64,000 bases of DNA, taken from contig CP136064.1 of the NCBI GenBank assembly GCA_032622095.1, positions 1,612,001 to 1,676,000 on the forward strand, read 5' to 3'. A program made the position numbers and the translations under genes. The notes below the pieces were generated by a model that had not been told where the DNA came from, ran no database searches, and saw only the letters and a list, made by a program, of their open reading frames with translations. Origin of the DNA: Siphonodentalium dalli. Lineage: Eukaryota > Mollusca > Scaphopoda > Gadilida > Siphonodentaliidae. Numbering within the stretch: position 1 is the stretch's first letter; each line of letters begins with the position of its first letter. Shown in pieces: positions 40,101-54,047 of this stretch.

Positions 40101-42766
40101 GGCGCATGTTTCTCCATACCGCGCCATGTCAAATCTGGCCATATCCGAATCGGGTTGTCATTTACAGTGACTGCAGAAAATATATATCTTCATGGTGGAA
40201 TGCAAATGTATGTTTAAAGGAACAGATGTATCTCAACTTAAAGGGACATAAGTAACACCGTCACCAACTTTAAGGGGTATCTGCTATAGACTGGTTCCAT
40301 GGTGGAGTACTGTTGGATATTTTCAATTTGGCGCATGTTTCTCCCTACCGCGTCATGTCAAATCTGGCCATATCCGAATCGGGTTGTCATTTACAATGAC
40401 TACAGAAAATAAATATCTTCATGTTGGAATGCAAATGTATGTTTAAAGAAACAGATGTATCTCAACTTAAAGGGACATAAGTAACACAGTCACCAACTTT
40501 AAGGGGTATCTGCTATAGACTGGTTACATGGTGGAGTACGGTTGGATAATTTCAATTTTGCGCATGTTTCTCCATACCGCGCCATGTCAAATCTGGCCAT
40601 ATCCGAATCGGGTTGTCATTTACAATGACTACAGAAAATAAATATCTTCATGTTGGAATGCAAATGTATGTTTAAAGGAACAGATGTATCTCAACTTAAA
40701 GGAACATAAGTAACACAGTCACCAACTTAAAGAGGTGTCTGATTTAGACTGGTTCCATGGTGGAGTACGGTTGGATATTTTCTATTTGGCGCATGTTTCT
40801 CCATACCGCGCCATGTCAAATCTGGCCATATCCGAATCGGGTTGTCATTTACAATGACTACAGAAAATAAATATCTTCATGTTGGAATGCAAATGTATGT
40901 TTAAAGGAACAGATGTATCTCAACTTAAAGGGACATAAGTAACACAGTCACCAACTTTAAGGGGTATCTGCTGCTATAGACTGGTTCCATGGTGGAGTAC
41001 GGTTGGATATTTTCTATTTGGCGCATGTTTCTCCATACCGCGCCATGTCAAATCTGGCCATATCCGAATCGGGTTGTCATTTACAATGACTACAGAAAAT
41101 AAATATCTTCATGTTGGAATGCAAATGTATGTTTAAAGAAACAGATGTATCTCAACTTAAAGGGACATAAGTAACACAGTCACCAACTTTAAGGGGTATC
41201 TGCTATAGACTGGTCCATGGTGGAGCACTGTTGGATATTTTCAATTTGGCGCATGTTTCTCCCTACCGCGCCATGTCAAATCTGGCCATATCCGAATCGG
41301 GTTGTCATTTACAATGACTACAGAAAATAAATATCTTCATGTTGGAATGCAAATGTATGTTTAAAGGAACAGATGTATCTCAACTTAAAGGGACATAAGT
41401 AACACAGTCACCAACTTTAAGGGGTATCTGCTATAGACTGGTTCCATGGTGGAGTACGGTTGGATATTTTCAATTTGGCGCATGTTTCTCCATACCACGC
41501 CATGTCAAATCTGGCCATATCCGAATCGGGTTGTCATTTACAATGACTGCAGAAAATATATATCTTCATGTTGGAATGCAAATGTATGTTTAAAGGAACA
41601 GATGTATCTCAACTTAAAGGGACATAAGTAACACCGTCACCAACTTTAAGGGGTATCTGCTATAGACTGGTTACATGGTGGAGTACGGTTGGATATTTTC
41701 AATTTGGCGCATGTTTCTCCATACCGCGCCATGTCAAATCTGGCCATATCCGAATCGGGTTGTCATTTACAATGACTGCAGAAAATATATATCTTCATGG
41801 TGGAATGCAAATGAATGTTTAAAGGAACAGATGTATCTCAACTTAAAGGGACATAAGTAACACCGTCACCAACTTGAAGGGGTATCTGCTATAGACTGGT
41901 TACATGGTGGAGTACGGTTGGATATTTTCAATTTTGTGCATGTTTCTCCATACCGCGCCATGTCAAATCTGGCCATATCCGAATCGGGTTGTCATTTACA
42001 ATGACTGCAGAAAATAAATATCTTCATGTTGGAATGCAAATGTATGTTTAAAGGAACAGATGTATCTCAACTTAAAGGGACATAAGTAACACAGTCACCA
42101 ACTTAAAGAGGTGTCTGATTTAGAATGGTTCCATGGTGGAGTACGGTTGGATATTTTCTACTTGGCGCATGTTTCTCCATACCGCGCCATGTCAAATCTG
42201 GCCATATCCGAATCGGGTTGTCATTTACAATGACTGCAGAAAATATATATCTTCATGGTGGAATGCAAATGTATGTTTAAAGGAACAGATGTGTCTCAAC
42301 TTAAAGGGACATAAGTAACACAGTCACCAACTTTAAGGGGTATCTGCTATAGACTGGTTCCATGGTGGAGTACTGTTGGATATTTTCAATTTGGCGCATG
42401 TTTCTCCCTACCGCAACATGTCAAATCTGGCCATATCCGAATCGGGTTGTCATTTACAATGACTGCAGAAAATATATATCTTCATGTTGGAATGCAAATG
42501 TATGTTTAAAGGAACAGATGTATCTCAACTTAAAGGGACATAAGTAACACCGTCACCAACTTTAAGGGGTATCTGCTATAGACTGGTTACATGGTGGAGT
42601 ACGGTTGGATATTTTCAATTTTGCGCATGTTTCTCCATACCGCGCCATGTCAAATCTGGCCATATCCGAATCGGGTTGTCATTTACAATAACTGCAGAAA
42701 ATATATATCTTCATGTTGGAATGCAAATGTATGTTTAAAGGAACAGATGTATCTCAACTTAAAGGG

Positions 42767-42780
42767 ACATAAGACATAAG
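42767..42780. repeat. acataag tandem duplication (+7 bp), second copy
   Basis: This is the same heptamer duplication as at 34738-34751, at an offset of 8,029 bp (8,030 less the 1-bp deletion at about 41213). Confidence 0.92.
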
Positions 42781-43158
42781 TAACACCGTCACCAACTTTA
42801 AGGGGTATCTGCTATAGACTGGTTACATGGTGGAGTACGGTTGGATATTTTCAATTTTGCGCATGTTTCTCCATACCGCGCCATGTCAAATCTGGCCATA
42901 TCCGAATCGGGTTGTCATTTACAATGACTACAGAAAATAAATATCTTCATGTTGGAATGCAAATGTATGTTTAAAGGAACAGATGTATCTCAACTTAAAG
43001 GAACATAAGTAAAACAGTCACCAACTTAAAGAGGTGTCTGATTTAGACTGGTTCCATGGTGGAGTACGGTTGGATATTTTCTATTTGGCGCATGTTTCTC
43101 CATACCGCGCCATGTCAAATCTGGCCATATCCGAATCGGGTTGTCATTTACAATGACT

Positions 43159-43742
43159 ACAGAAAATAAATATCTTCATGTTGGAATGCAAATGTATGTT
43201 TAAAGGAACAGATGTATCTCAACTTAAAGGGACATAAGTAACACAGTCACCAACTTTAAGGGGTATCTGCTATAGACTGGTTCCATGGTGGAGTACGGTT
43301 GGATATTTTCTATTTGGCGCATGTTTCTCCATACCGCGCCATGTCAAATCTGGCCATATCCGAATCGGGTTGTCATTTACAATGACTACAGAAAATAAAT
43401 ATCTTCATGTTGGAATGCAAATGTATGTTTAAAGAAACAGATGTATCTCAACTTAAAGGGACATAAGTAACACAGTCACCAACTTTAAGGGGTATCTGCT
43501 ATAGACTGGTTCCATGGTGGAGTACTGTTGGATATTTTCAATTTGGCGCATGTTTCTCCCTACCGCGCCATGTCAAATCTGGCCATATCCGAATCGGGTT
43601 GTCATTTACAATGACTACAGAAAATAAATATCTTCATGTTGGAATGCAAATGTATGTTTAAAGGAACAGATGTATCTCAACTTAAAGGGACATAAGTAAC
43701 ACAGTCACCAACTTTAAGGGGTATCTGCTATAGACTGGTTCC
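43159..43742. repeat. Transition monomers between two HOR families
   Basis: The rest of the 43056 monomer and those at 43285 (tctatttgg, ending aaagaaac) and 43514 (actgttgg with ccctacc) are ordinary A-class units. They match the order seen at 30666-30895 and 45804-46033. No other sequence is present. Confidence 0.7.
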
Positions 43743-46700
43743 ATGGTGGAGTACGGTTGGATATTTTCAATTTGGCGCATGTTTTTCCATACCGCGCCAT
43801 GTCAAATCTGGCCATATCCGAATCGGGTTGTCATTTACAATGACTACAGAAAATAAATATCTTCATGTTGGAAAGCAAATGTATGTTTAAAGGAACAGAT
43901 GTATCTCAACTTAAAGGGACATAAGTAACACAGTCACCAACTTAAAGGGGTATCTGCTATAGACTGGTTCCTTGGTGGAGTACGGTTGGATATTTTCAAT
44001 TTGGCGCATGTTTCTCCATACCGCGCCATGTCAAATCTGGCCATATCCGAATCGGGTTGTCATTTACAATGACTACAGAAAATAAATATCTTCATGTTGG
44101 AAAGCAAATGTATGTTTAAAGGAACAGATGTATCTCCACTTAAAGGGACATAAGTAACACAGTCACCAACTTAAAGGGGTATCTGCTATAGACTGGTTCC
44201 TTGGTGGAGTACGGTTGGATATTTTCAATTTGGCGCATGTTTCTCCATACCGCGCCATGTCAAATCTGGCCATATCCGAATCGGGTTGTCATTTACAATG
44301 ACTGCAGAAAATATATATCTTCATGTTGGAATGCAAATGTATGTTTAAAGGAACAGATGTATCTCAACTTAAAGGGACATAAGTAACACAGTCACCAACT
44401 TAAAGGGGTATCTGCTATAGACTGGTTCCATGGTGGAGTACGGTTGGATATTTTCAATTTGGCGCATGTTTCTCCATACCGCGCCATGTCAAATCTGGCC
44501 ATATCCGAATCGGGTTGTCATTTACAATGACTGCAGAAAATATATATCTTCATGTTGGAATGCAAATGTATGTTTAAAGGAACAGATGTATCTCAACTTA
44601 AAGGGACATAAGTAACACAGTCACCAACTTAAAGAGGTGTCTGATTTAGAATGGTTCCATGGTGGAGTACGGTTGGATATTTTCTACTTGGCGCATGTTT
44701 CTCCATACCGCGCCATGTCAAATCTGGCCATATCCGAATCGGGTTGTCATTTACAATGACTGCAGAAAATATATATCTTCATGGTGGAATGCAAATGTAT
44801 GTTTAAAGGAACAGATGTATCTCAACTTAAAGGGACATAAGTAACACAGTCACCAACTTTAAGGGGTATCTGCTATAGACTGGTTCCATGGTGGAGTACT
44901 GTTGGATATTTTCAATTTGGCGCATGTTTCTCCATACCGCGCCATGTCAAATCTGGCCATATCCGAATCGGGTTGTCATTTACAATGACTGCAGAAAATA
45001 TATATCTTCATGGTGGAATGCAAATGTATGTTTAAAGGAACAGATGTATCTCAACTTAAAGGGACATAAGTAACACCGTCACCAACTTTAAGGGGTATCT
45101 GCTATAGACTGGTTCCATGGTGGAGTACTGTTGGATATTTTCAATTTGGCGCATGTTTCTCCATACCGCGTCATGTCAAATCTGGCCATATCCGAATCGG
45201 GTTGTCATTTACAATGACTACAGAAAATAAATATCTTCATGTTGGAATGCAAATGTATGTTTAAAGAAACAGATGTATCTCAACTTAAAGGGACATAAGT
45301 AACACAGTCACCAACTTTAAAGGGTATCTGCTATAGACTGGTTACATGGTGGAGTACGGTTGGATATTTTCAATTTTGCGCATGTTTCTCCATACCGCGC
45401 CATGTCAAATCTGGCCATATCCGAATCGGGTTGTCATTTACAATGACTACAGAAAATAAATATCTTCATGTTGGAATGCAAATGTATGTTTAAAGGAACA
45501 GATGTGTCTCAACTTAAAGGAACATAAGTAACACAGTCACCAACTTAAAGAGGTGTCTGATTTAGACTGGTTCCATGGTGGAGTACGGTTGGATATTTTC
45601 TATTTGGCGCATGTTTCTCCATACCGCGCCATGTCAAATCTGGCCATATCCGAATCGGGTTGTCATTTACAATGACTACAGAAAATAAATATCTTCATGT
45701 TGGAATGCAAATGTATGTTTAAAGGAACAGATGTATCTCAACTTAAAGGGACATAAGTAACACAGTCACCAACTTTAAGGGGTATCTGCTATAGACTGGT
45801 TCCATGGTGGAGTACGGTTGGATATTTTCTATTTGGCGCATGTTTCTCCATACCGCGCCATGTCAAATCTGGCCATATCCGAATCGGGTTGTCATTTACA
45901 ATGACTACAGAAAATAAATATCTTCATGTTGGAATGCAAATGTATGTTTAAAGAAACAGATGTATCTCAACTTAAAGGGACATAAGTAACACAGTCACCA
46001 ACTTTAAGGGGTATCTGCTATAGACTGGTTCCATGGTGGAGTACTGTTGGATATTTTCAATTTGGCGCATGTTTCTCCCTACCGCGCCATGTCAAATCTG
46101 GCCATATCCGAATCGGGTTGTCATTTACAATGACTACAGAAAATAAATATCTTCATGTTGGAATGCAAATGTATGTTTAAAGGAACAGATGAATCTCAAC
46201 TTAAAGGGACATAAGTAACACAGTCACCAACTTTAAGGGGTATCTGCTATAGACTGGTTCCATGGTGGAGTACGGTTGGATATTTTCAATTTGGCGCATG
46301 TTTCTCCATACCGCGCCATGTCAAATCTGGCCATATCCGAATCGGGTTGTCATTTACAATGACTGCAGAAAATATATATCTTCATGTTGGAATGCAAATG
46401 TATGTTTAAAGGAACAGATGTATCTCAACTTAAAGGGACATAAGTAACACCGTCACCAACTTTAAGGGGTATCTGCTATAGACTGGTTACATGGTGGAGT
46501 ACGGTTGGATATTTTCAATTTGGCGCATGTTTCTCCATACCGCGCCATGTCAAATCTGGCCATATCCAAATCGGGTTGTCATTTACAATGACTGCAGAAA
46601 ATATATATCTTCATGGTGGAATGCAAATGAATGTTTAAAGGAACAGATGTATCTCAACTTAAAGGGACATAAGTAACACTGTCACCAACTTGAAGGGGTA

Positions 46701-47177
46701 TCTGCTATAGACTGGTTACATGGTGGAGTACGGTTGGATATTTTCAATTTTGCGCATGTTTCTCCATACCGCGCCATGTCAAATCTGGCCATATCCGAAT
46801 CGGGTTGTCATTTACAATGACTGCAGAAAATAAATATCTTCATGTTGGAATGCAAATGTATGTTTAAAGGAACAGATGTATCTCAACTTAAAGGGACATA
46901 AGTAACACAGTCACCAACTTAAAGAGGTGTCTGATTTAGACTGGTTCCATGGTGGAGTACGGTTGGATATTTTCAATTTTGCGCATGTTTCTCCATACCG
47001 CGCCATGTCAAATCTGGCCATATCCGAATCGGGTTGTCATTTACAATGACTACAGAAAATAAATATCTTCATGTTGGAATGCAAATGTATGTTTAAAGGA
47101 ACAGATGTATCTCAACTTAAAGGGACATAAGTAACACAGTCACCAACTTTAAGGGGTATCTGCTATAGACTGGTTCC
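43743..47177. repeat. 15-mer HOR, 3,435 bp, copy 1
   Basis: This is exactly fifteen 229-bp monomers with no indel. It begins with a tgtttttcc/ggaaagc unit and two units whose anchor reads ccTTGG instead of ccATGG (43972 and 44201). Later markers are agatgaatctc (about 46188), atccaaatcggg (about 46567) and acactgtcacc (about 46678). Differences from copy 2 that I noted are tctccactt (about 44136), ctttaaaggg (about 45315) and gatgtgtctc (about 45505). Confidence 0.88.
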
Positions 47178-50100
47178 ATGGTGGAGTACGGTTGGATATT
47201 TTCAATTTGGCGCATGTTTTTCCATACCGCGCCATGTCAAATCTGGCCATATCCGAATCGGGTTGTCATTTACAATGACTACAGAAAATAAATATCTTCA
47301 TGTTGGAAAGCAAATGTATGTTTAAAGGAACAGATGTATCTCAACTTAAAGGGACATAAGTAACACAGTCACCAACTTAAAGGGGTATCTGCTATAGACT
47401 GGTTCCTTGGTGGAGTACGGTTGGATATTTTCAATTTGGCGCATGTTTCTCCATACCGCGCCATGTCAAATCTGGCCATATCCGAATCGGGTTGTCATTT
47501 ACAATGACTACAGAAAATAAATATCTTCATGTTGGAAAGCAAATGTATGTTTAAAGGAACAGATGTATCTCAACTTAAAGGGACATAAGTAACACAGTCA
47601 CCAACTTAAAGGGGTATCTGCTATAGACTGGTTCCTTGGTGGAGTACGGTTGGATATTTTCAATTTGGCGCATGTTTCTCCATACCGCGCCATGTCAAAT
47701 CTGGCCATATCCGAATCGGGTTGTCATTTACAATGACTGCAGAAAATATATATCTTCATGTTGGAATGCAAATGTATGTTTAAAGGAACAGATGTATCTC
47801 AACTTAAAGGGACATAAGTAACACAGTCACCAACTTAAAGGGGTATCTGCTATAGACTGGTTCCATGGTGGAGTACGGTTGGATATTTTCAATTTGGCGC
47901 ATGTTTCTCCATACCGCGCCATGTCAAATCTGGCCATATCCGAATCGGGTTGTCATTTACAATGACTGCAGAAAATATATATCTTCATGTTGGAATGCAA
48001 ATGTATGTTTAAAGGAACAGATGTATCTCAACTTAAAGGGACATAAGTAACACAGTCACCAACTTAAAGAGGTGTCTGATTTAGAATGGTTCCATGGTGG
48101 AGTACGGTTGGATATTTTCTACTTGGCGCATGTTTCTCCATACCGCGCCATGTCAAATCTGGCCATATCCGAATCGGGTTGTCATTTACAATGACTGCAG
48201 AAAATATATATCTTCATGGTGGAATGCAAATGTATGTTTAAAGGAACAGATGTATCTCAACTTAAAGGGACATAAGTAACACAGTCACCAACTTTAAGGG
48301 GTATCTGCTATAGACTGGTTCCATGGTGGAGTACTGTTGGATATTTTCAATTTGGCGCATGTTTCTCCATACCGCGCCATGTCAAATCTGGCCATATCCG
48401 AATCGGGTTGTCATTTACAATGACTGCAGAAAATATATATCTTCATGGTGGAATGCAAATGTATGTTTAAAGGAACAGATGTATCTCAACTTAAAGGGAC
48501 ATAAGTAACACCGTCACCAACTTTAAGGGGTATCTGCTATAGACTGGTTCCATGGTGGAGTACTGTTGGATATTTTCAATTTGGCGCATGTTTCTCCATA
48601 CCGCGTCATGTCAAATCTGGCCATATCCGAATCGGGTTGTCATTTACAATGACTACAGAAAATAAATATCTTCATGTTGGAATGCAAATGTATGTTTAAA
48701 GAAACAGATGTATCTCAACTTAAAGGGACATAAGTAACACAGTCACCAACTTTAAGGGGTATCTGCTATAGACTGGTTACATGGTGGAGTACGGTTGGAT
48801 ATTTTCAATTTTGCGCATGTTTCTCCATACCGCGCCATGTCAAATCTGGCCATATCCGAATCGGGTTGTCATTTACAATGACTACAGAAAATAAATATCT
48901 TCATGTTGGAATGCAAATGTATGTTTAAAGGAACAGATGTATCTCAACTTAAAGGAACATAAGTAACACAGTCACCAACTTAAAGAGGTGTCTGATTTAG
49001 ACTGGTTCCATGGTGGAGTACGGTTGGATATTTTCTATTTGGCGCATGTTTCTCCATACCGCGCCATGTCAAATCTGGCCATATCCGAATCGGGTTGTCA
49101 TTTACAATGACTACAGAAAATAAATATCTTCATGTTGGAATGCAAATGTATGTTTAAAGGAACAGATGTATCTCAACTTAAAGGGACATAAGTAACACAG
49201 TCACCAACTTTAAGGGGTATCTGCTATAGACTGGTTCCATGGTGGAGTACGGTTGGATATTTTCTATTTGGCGCATGTTTCTCCATACCGCGCCATGTCA
49301 AATCTGGCCATATCCGAATCGGGTTGTCATTTACAATGACTACAGAAAATAAATATCTTCATGTTGGAATGCAAATGTATGTTTAAAGAAACAGATGTAT
49401 CTCAACTTAAAGGGACATAAGTAACACAGTCACCAACTTTAAGGGGTATCTGCTATAGACTGGTTCCATGGTGGAGTACTGTTGGATATTTTCAATTTGG
49501 CGCATGTTTCTCCCTACCGCGCCATGTCAAATCTGGCCATATCCGAATCGGGTTGTCATTTACAATGACTACAGAAAATAAATATCTTCATGTTGGAATG
49601 CAAATGTATGTTTAAAGGAACAGATGAATCTCAACTTAAAGGGACATAAGTAACACAGTCACCAACTTTAAGGGGTATCTGCTATAGACTGGTTCCATGG
49701 TGGAGTACGGTTGGATATTTTCAATTTGGCGCATGTTTCTCCATACCGCGCCATGTCAAATCTGGCCATATCCGAATCGGGTTGTCATTTACAATGACTG
49801 CAGAAAATATATATCTTCATGTTGGAATGCAAATGTATGTTTAAAGGAACAGATGTATCTCAACTTAAAGGGACATAAGTAACACCGTCACCAACTTTAA
49901 GGGGTATCTGCTATAGACTGGTTACATGGTGGAGTACGGTTGGATATTTTCAATTTGGCGCATGTTTCTCCATACCGCGCCATGTCAAATCTGGCCATAT
50001 CCAAATCGGGTTGTCATTTACAATGACTGCAGAAAATATATATCTTCATGGTGGAATGCAAATGAATGTTTAAAGGAACAGATGTATCTCAACTTAAAGG

Positions 50101-50409
50101 GACATAAGTAACACTGTCACCAACTTGAAGGGGTATCTGCTATAGACTGGTTACATGGTGGAGTACGGTTGGATATTTTCAATTTTGCGCATGTTTCTCC
50201 ATACCGCGCCATGTCAAATCTGGCCATATCCGAATCGGGTTGTCATTTACAATGACTGCAGAAAATAAATATCTTCATGTTGGAATGCAAATGTATGTTT
50301 AAAGGAACAGATGTATCTCAACTTAAAGGGACATAAGTAACACAGTCACCAACTTAAAGAGGTGTCTGATTTAGACTGGTTCCATGGTGGAGTACGGTTG
50401 GATATTTTC
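47178..50409. repeat. 15-mer HOR, copy 2
   Basis: This copy repeats 43743 onward at an offset of exactly 3,435 bp, including both ccTTGG anchors (47407 and 47636), agatgaatctc (about 49623), atccaaatcggg (about 50002) and acactgtcacc (about 50113). The match ends at 50410, where this copy has tctatttgg and copy 1 has tcaattttg (46975). Confidence 0.88.
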
Positions 50410-53400
50410 TATTTGGCGCATGTTTCTCCATACCGCGCCATGTCAAATCTGGCCATATCCGAATCGGGTTGTCATTTACAATGACTACAGAAAATAAATA
50501 TCTTCATGTTGGAATGCAAATGTATGTTTAAAGGAACAGATGTATCTCAACTTAAAGGGACATAAGTAACACAGTCACCAACTTTAAGGGGTATCTGCTA
50601 TAGACTGGTTCCATGGTGGAGTACGGTTGGATATTTTCTATTTGGCGCATGTTTCTCCATACCGCGCCATGTCAAATCTGGCCATATCCGAATCGGGTTG
50701 TCATTTACAATGACTACAGAAAATAAATATCTTCATGTTGGAATGCAAATGTATGTTTAAAGAAACAGATGTATCTCAACTTAAAGGGACATAAGTAACA
50801 CAGTCACCAACTTTAAGGGGTATCTGCTATAGACTGGTTCCATGGTGGAGTACTGTTGGATATTTTCAATTTGGCGCATGTTTCTCCCTACCGCGCCATG
50901 TCAAATCTGGCCATATCCGAATCGGGTTGTCATTTACAATGACTACAGAAAATAAATATCTTCATGTTGGAATGCAAATGTATGTTTAAAGGAACAGATG
51001 TATCTCAACTTAAAGGGACATAAGTAACACAGTCACCAACTTTAAGGGGTATCTGCTATAGACTGGTTCCATGGTGGAGTACGGTTGGATATTTTCAATT
51101 TGGCGCATGTTTCTCCATACCGCGCCATGTCAAATCTGGCCATATCCGAATCGGGTTGTCATTTACAATGACTGCAGAAAATATATATCTTCATGTTGGA
51201 ATGCAAATGTATGTTTAAAGGAACAGATGTATCTCAACTTAAAGGGACATAAGTAACACAGTCACCAACTTAAAGGGGTATCTGCTATAGACTGGTTCCA
51301 TGGTGGAGTACGGTTGGATATTTTCAATTTGGCGCTTGTTTCTCCATACCGCGCCATGTCAAATCTGGCCATATCCGAATCGGGTTGTCATTTACAATGA
51401 CTGCAGAAAATATATATCTTCATGTTGGAATGCAAATGTATGTTTAAAGGAACAGATGTATCTCAACTTAAAGGGACATAAGTAACACAGTCACCAACTT
51501 TAAGGGGTATCTGCTATAGACTGGTTCCATGGTGGAGTACGGTTGGATATTTTCAATTTGGCGCATGTTTCTCCATACCGCGCCATGTCAAATCTGGCCA
51601 TATCCGAATCGGGTTGTCATTTACAATGACTGCAGAAAATATATATCTTCATGGTGGAATGCAAATGTATGTTTAAAGGAACAGATGTATCTCAACTTAA
51701 AGGGACATAAGTAACACCGTCACCAACTTTAAGGGGTATCTGCTATAGACTGGTTCCATGGTGGAGTACTGTTGGATATTTTCAATTTGGCGCATGTTTC
51801 TCCATACCGCGTCATGTCAAATCTGGCCATATCCGAATCGGGTTGTCATTTACAATGACTACAGAAAATAAATATCTTCATGTTGGAATGCAAATGTATG
51901 TTTAAAGAAACAGATGTATCTCAACTTAAAGGGACATAAGTAACACAGTCACCAACTTTAAGGGGTATCTGCTACAGACTGGTTACATGGTGGAGTACGG
52001 TTGGATATTTTCAATTTTGCGCATGTTTCTCCATACCGCGCCATGTCAAATCTGGCCATATCCGAATCGGGTTGTCATTTACAATGACTACAGAAAATAA
52101 ATATCTTCATGTTGGAATGCAAATGTATGTTTAAAGGAACAGATGTATCTCAACTTAAAGGAACATAAGTAACACAGTCACCAACTTAAACAGGTGTCTG
52201 ATTTAGACTGGTTCCATGGTGGAGTACGGTTGGATATTTTCTATTTGGCGCATGTTTCTCCATACCGCGCCATGTCAAATCTGGCCATATCCGAATCGGG
52301 TTGTCATTTACAATGACTACAGAAAATAAATATCTTCATGTTGGAATGCAAATGTATGTTTAAAGGAACAGATGTATCTCAACTTAAAGGGACATAAGTA
52401 ACACAGTCACCAACTTTAAGGGGTATCTGCTATAGACTGGTTCCATGGTGGAGTACGGTTGGATATTTTCTATTTGGCGCATGTTTCTCCATACCGCGCC
52501 ATGTCAAATCTGGCCATATCCGAATCGGGTTGTCATTTACAATGACTACAGAAAATAAATATCTTCATGTTGGAATGCAAATGTATGTTTAAAGAAACAG
52601 ATGTATCTCAACTTAAAGGGACATAAGTAACACAGTCACCAACTTTAAGGGGTATCTGCTATAGACTGGTTCCATGGTGGAGTACTGTTGGATATTTTCA
52701 ATTTGGCGCATGTTTCTCCCTACCGCGCCATGTCAAATCTGGCCATATCCGAATCGGGTTGTCATTTACAATGACTACAGAAAATAAATATCTTCATGTT
52801 GGAATGCAAATGTATGTTTAAAGGAACAGATGTATCTCAACTTAAAGGGACATAAGTAACACAGTCACCAACTTTAAGGGGTATCTGCTATAGACTGGTT
52901 CCATGGTGGAGTACGGTTGGATATTTTCAATTTGGCGCATGTTTCTCCATACCGCGCCATGTCAAATCTGGCCATATCCGAATCGGGTTGTCATTTACAA
53001 TGACTGCAGAAAATATATATCTTCATGTTGGAATGCAAATGTATGTTTAAAGGAACAGATGTATCTCAACTTAAAGGGACATAAGTAACACCGTCACCAA
53101 CTTTAAGGGGTATCTGCTATAGACTGGTTACATGGTGGAGTACGGTTGGATATTTTCAATTTGGCGCATGTTTCTCCATACCGCGCCATGTCAAATCTGG
53201 CCATATCCGAATCGGGTTGTCATATACAATGACTGCAGAAAATATATATCTTCATGGTGGAATGCAAATGAATGTTTAAAGGAACAGATGTATCTCAACT
53301 TAAAGGGACATAAGTAACACCGTCACCAACTTGAAGGGGTATCTGCTATAGACTGGTTACATGGTGGAGTACGGTTGGATATTTTCAATTTTGCGCATGT

Positions 53401-54047
53401 TTCTCCATACCGCGCCATGTCAAATCTGGCCATATCCGAATCGGGTTGTCATTTACAATGACTGCAGAAAATAAATATCTTCATGTTGGAATGCAAATGT
53501 ATGTTTAAAGGAACAGATGTATCTCAACTTAAAGGGACATAAGTAACACAGTCACCAACTTAAAGAGGTGTCTGATTTAGACTGGTTCCATGGTGGAGTA
53601 CGGTTGGATATTTTCTATTTGGCGCATGTTTCTCCATACCGCGCCATGTCAAATCTGGCCATATCCGAATCGGGTTGTCATTTACAATGACTACAGAAAA
53701 TAAATATCTTCATGTTGGAATGCAAATGTATGTTTAAAGGAACAGATGTATCTCAACTTAAAGGGACATAAGTAACACAGTCACCAACTTTAAGGGGTAT
53801 CTGCTATAGACTGGTTCCATGGTGGAGTACGGTTGGATATTTTCTATTTGGCGCATGTTTCTCCATACCGCGCCATGTCAAATCTGGCCATATCCGAATC
53901 GGGTTGTCATTTACAATGACTACAGAAAATAAATATCTTCATGTTGGAATGCAAATGTATGTTTAAAGAAACAGATGTATCTCAACTTAAAGGGACATAA
54001 GTAACACAGTCACCAACTTTAAGGGGTATCTGCTATAGACTGGTTCC
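50410..54047. repeat. Diverged HOR continuation, 3,206-bp (14-mer) spacing
   Basis: Here the spacing of homologous monomers drops from 15 to 14 units: 48552 corresponds to 51758, 49697 to 52903 and 49926 to 53132. The atccaaatcggg and agatgaatctc markers of the preceding copies are absent, so these copies branched before those mutations or were converted. Local private changes are gctacagac (about 51971), aaacaggtgtc (about 52188) and tcatatacaatg (about 53221). A ggcgcttg unit (51300) resembles 3156 and 54506. Confidence 0.8.

Larger units (their letters stand above)
36148..43158. repeat. Composite 35-mer HOR, copy 2 (incomplete)
   Basis: This copy matches 28118-35129 with the same +5 (about 37171), +3 (40968-40973) and +7 (42767-42780) insertions and the same private tacagtgac (about 40167). 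It has one extra change, a 1-bp deletion giving ggtccatgg at 41211-41220. The match stops at 43159, where A stands for the G at 35130, inside the monomer at 43056. The last shared diagnostic site is tctatttgg at about 43082. Confidence 0.9.

Noticed and set aside
28118-43158. Assembly artefact causing the 8-kb duplication
   Set aside because: Not excluded, but the copies differ (29047/37077, a 1-bp deletion near 41213, different ends at 35130/43159), which argues against a simple duplicated contig.
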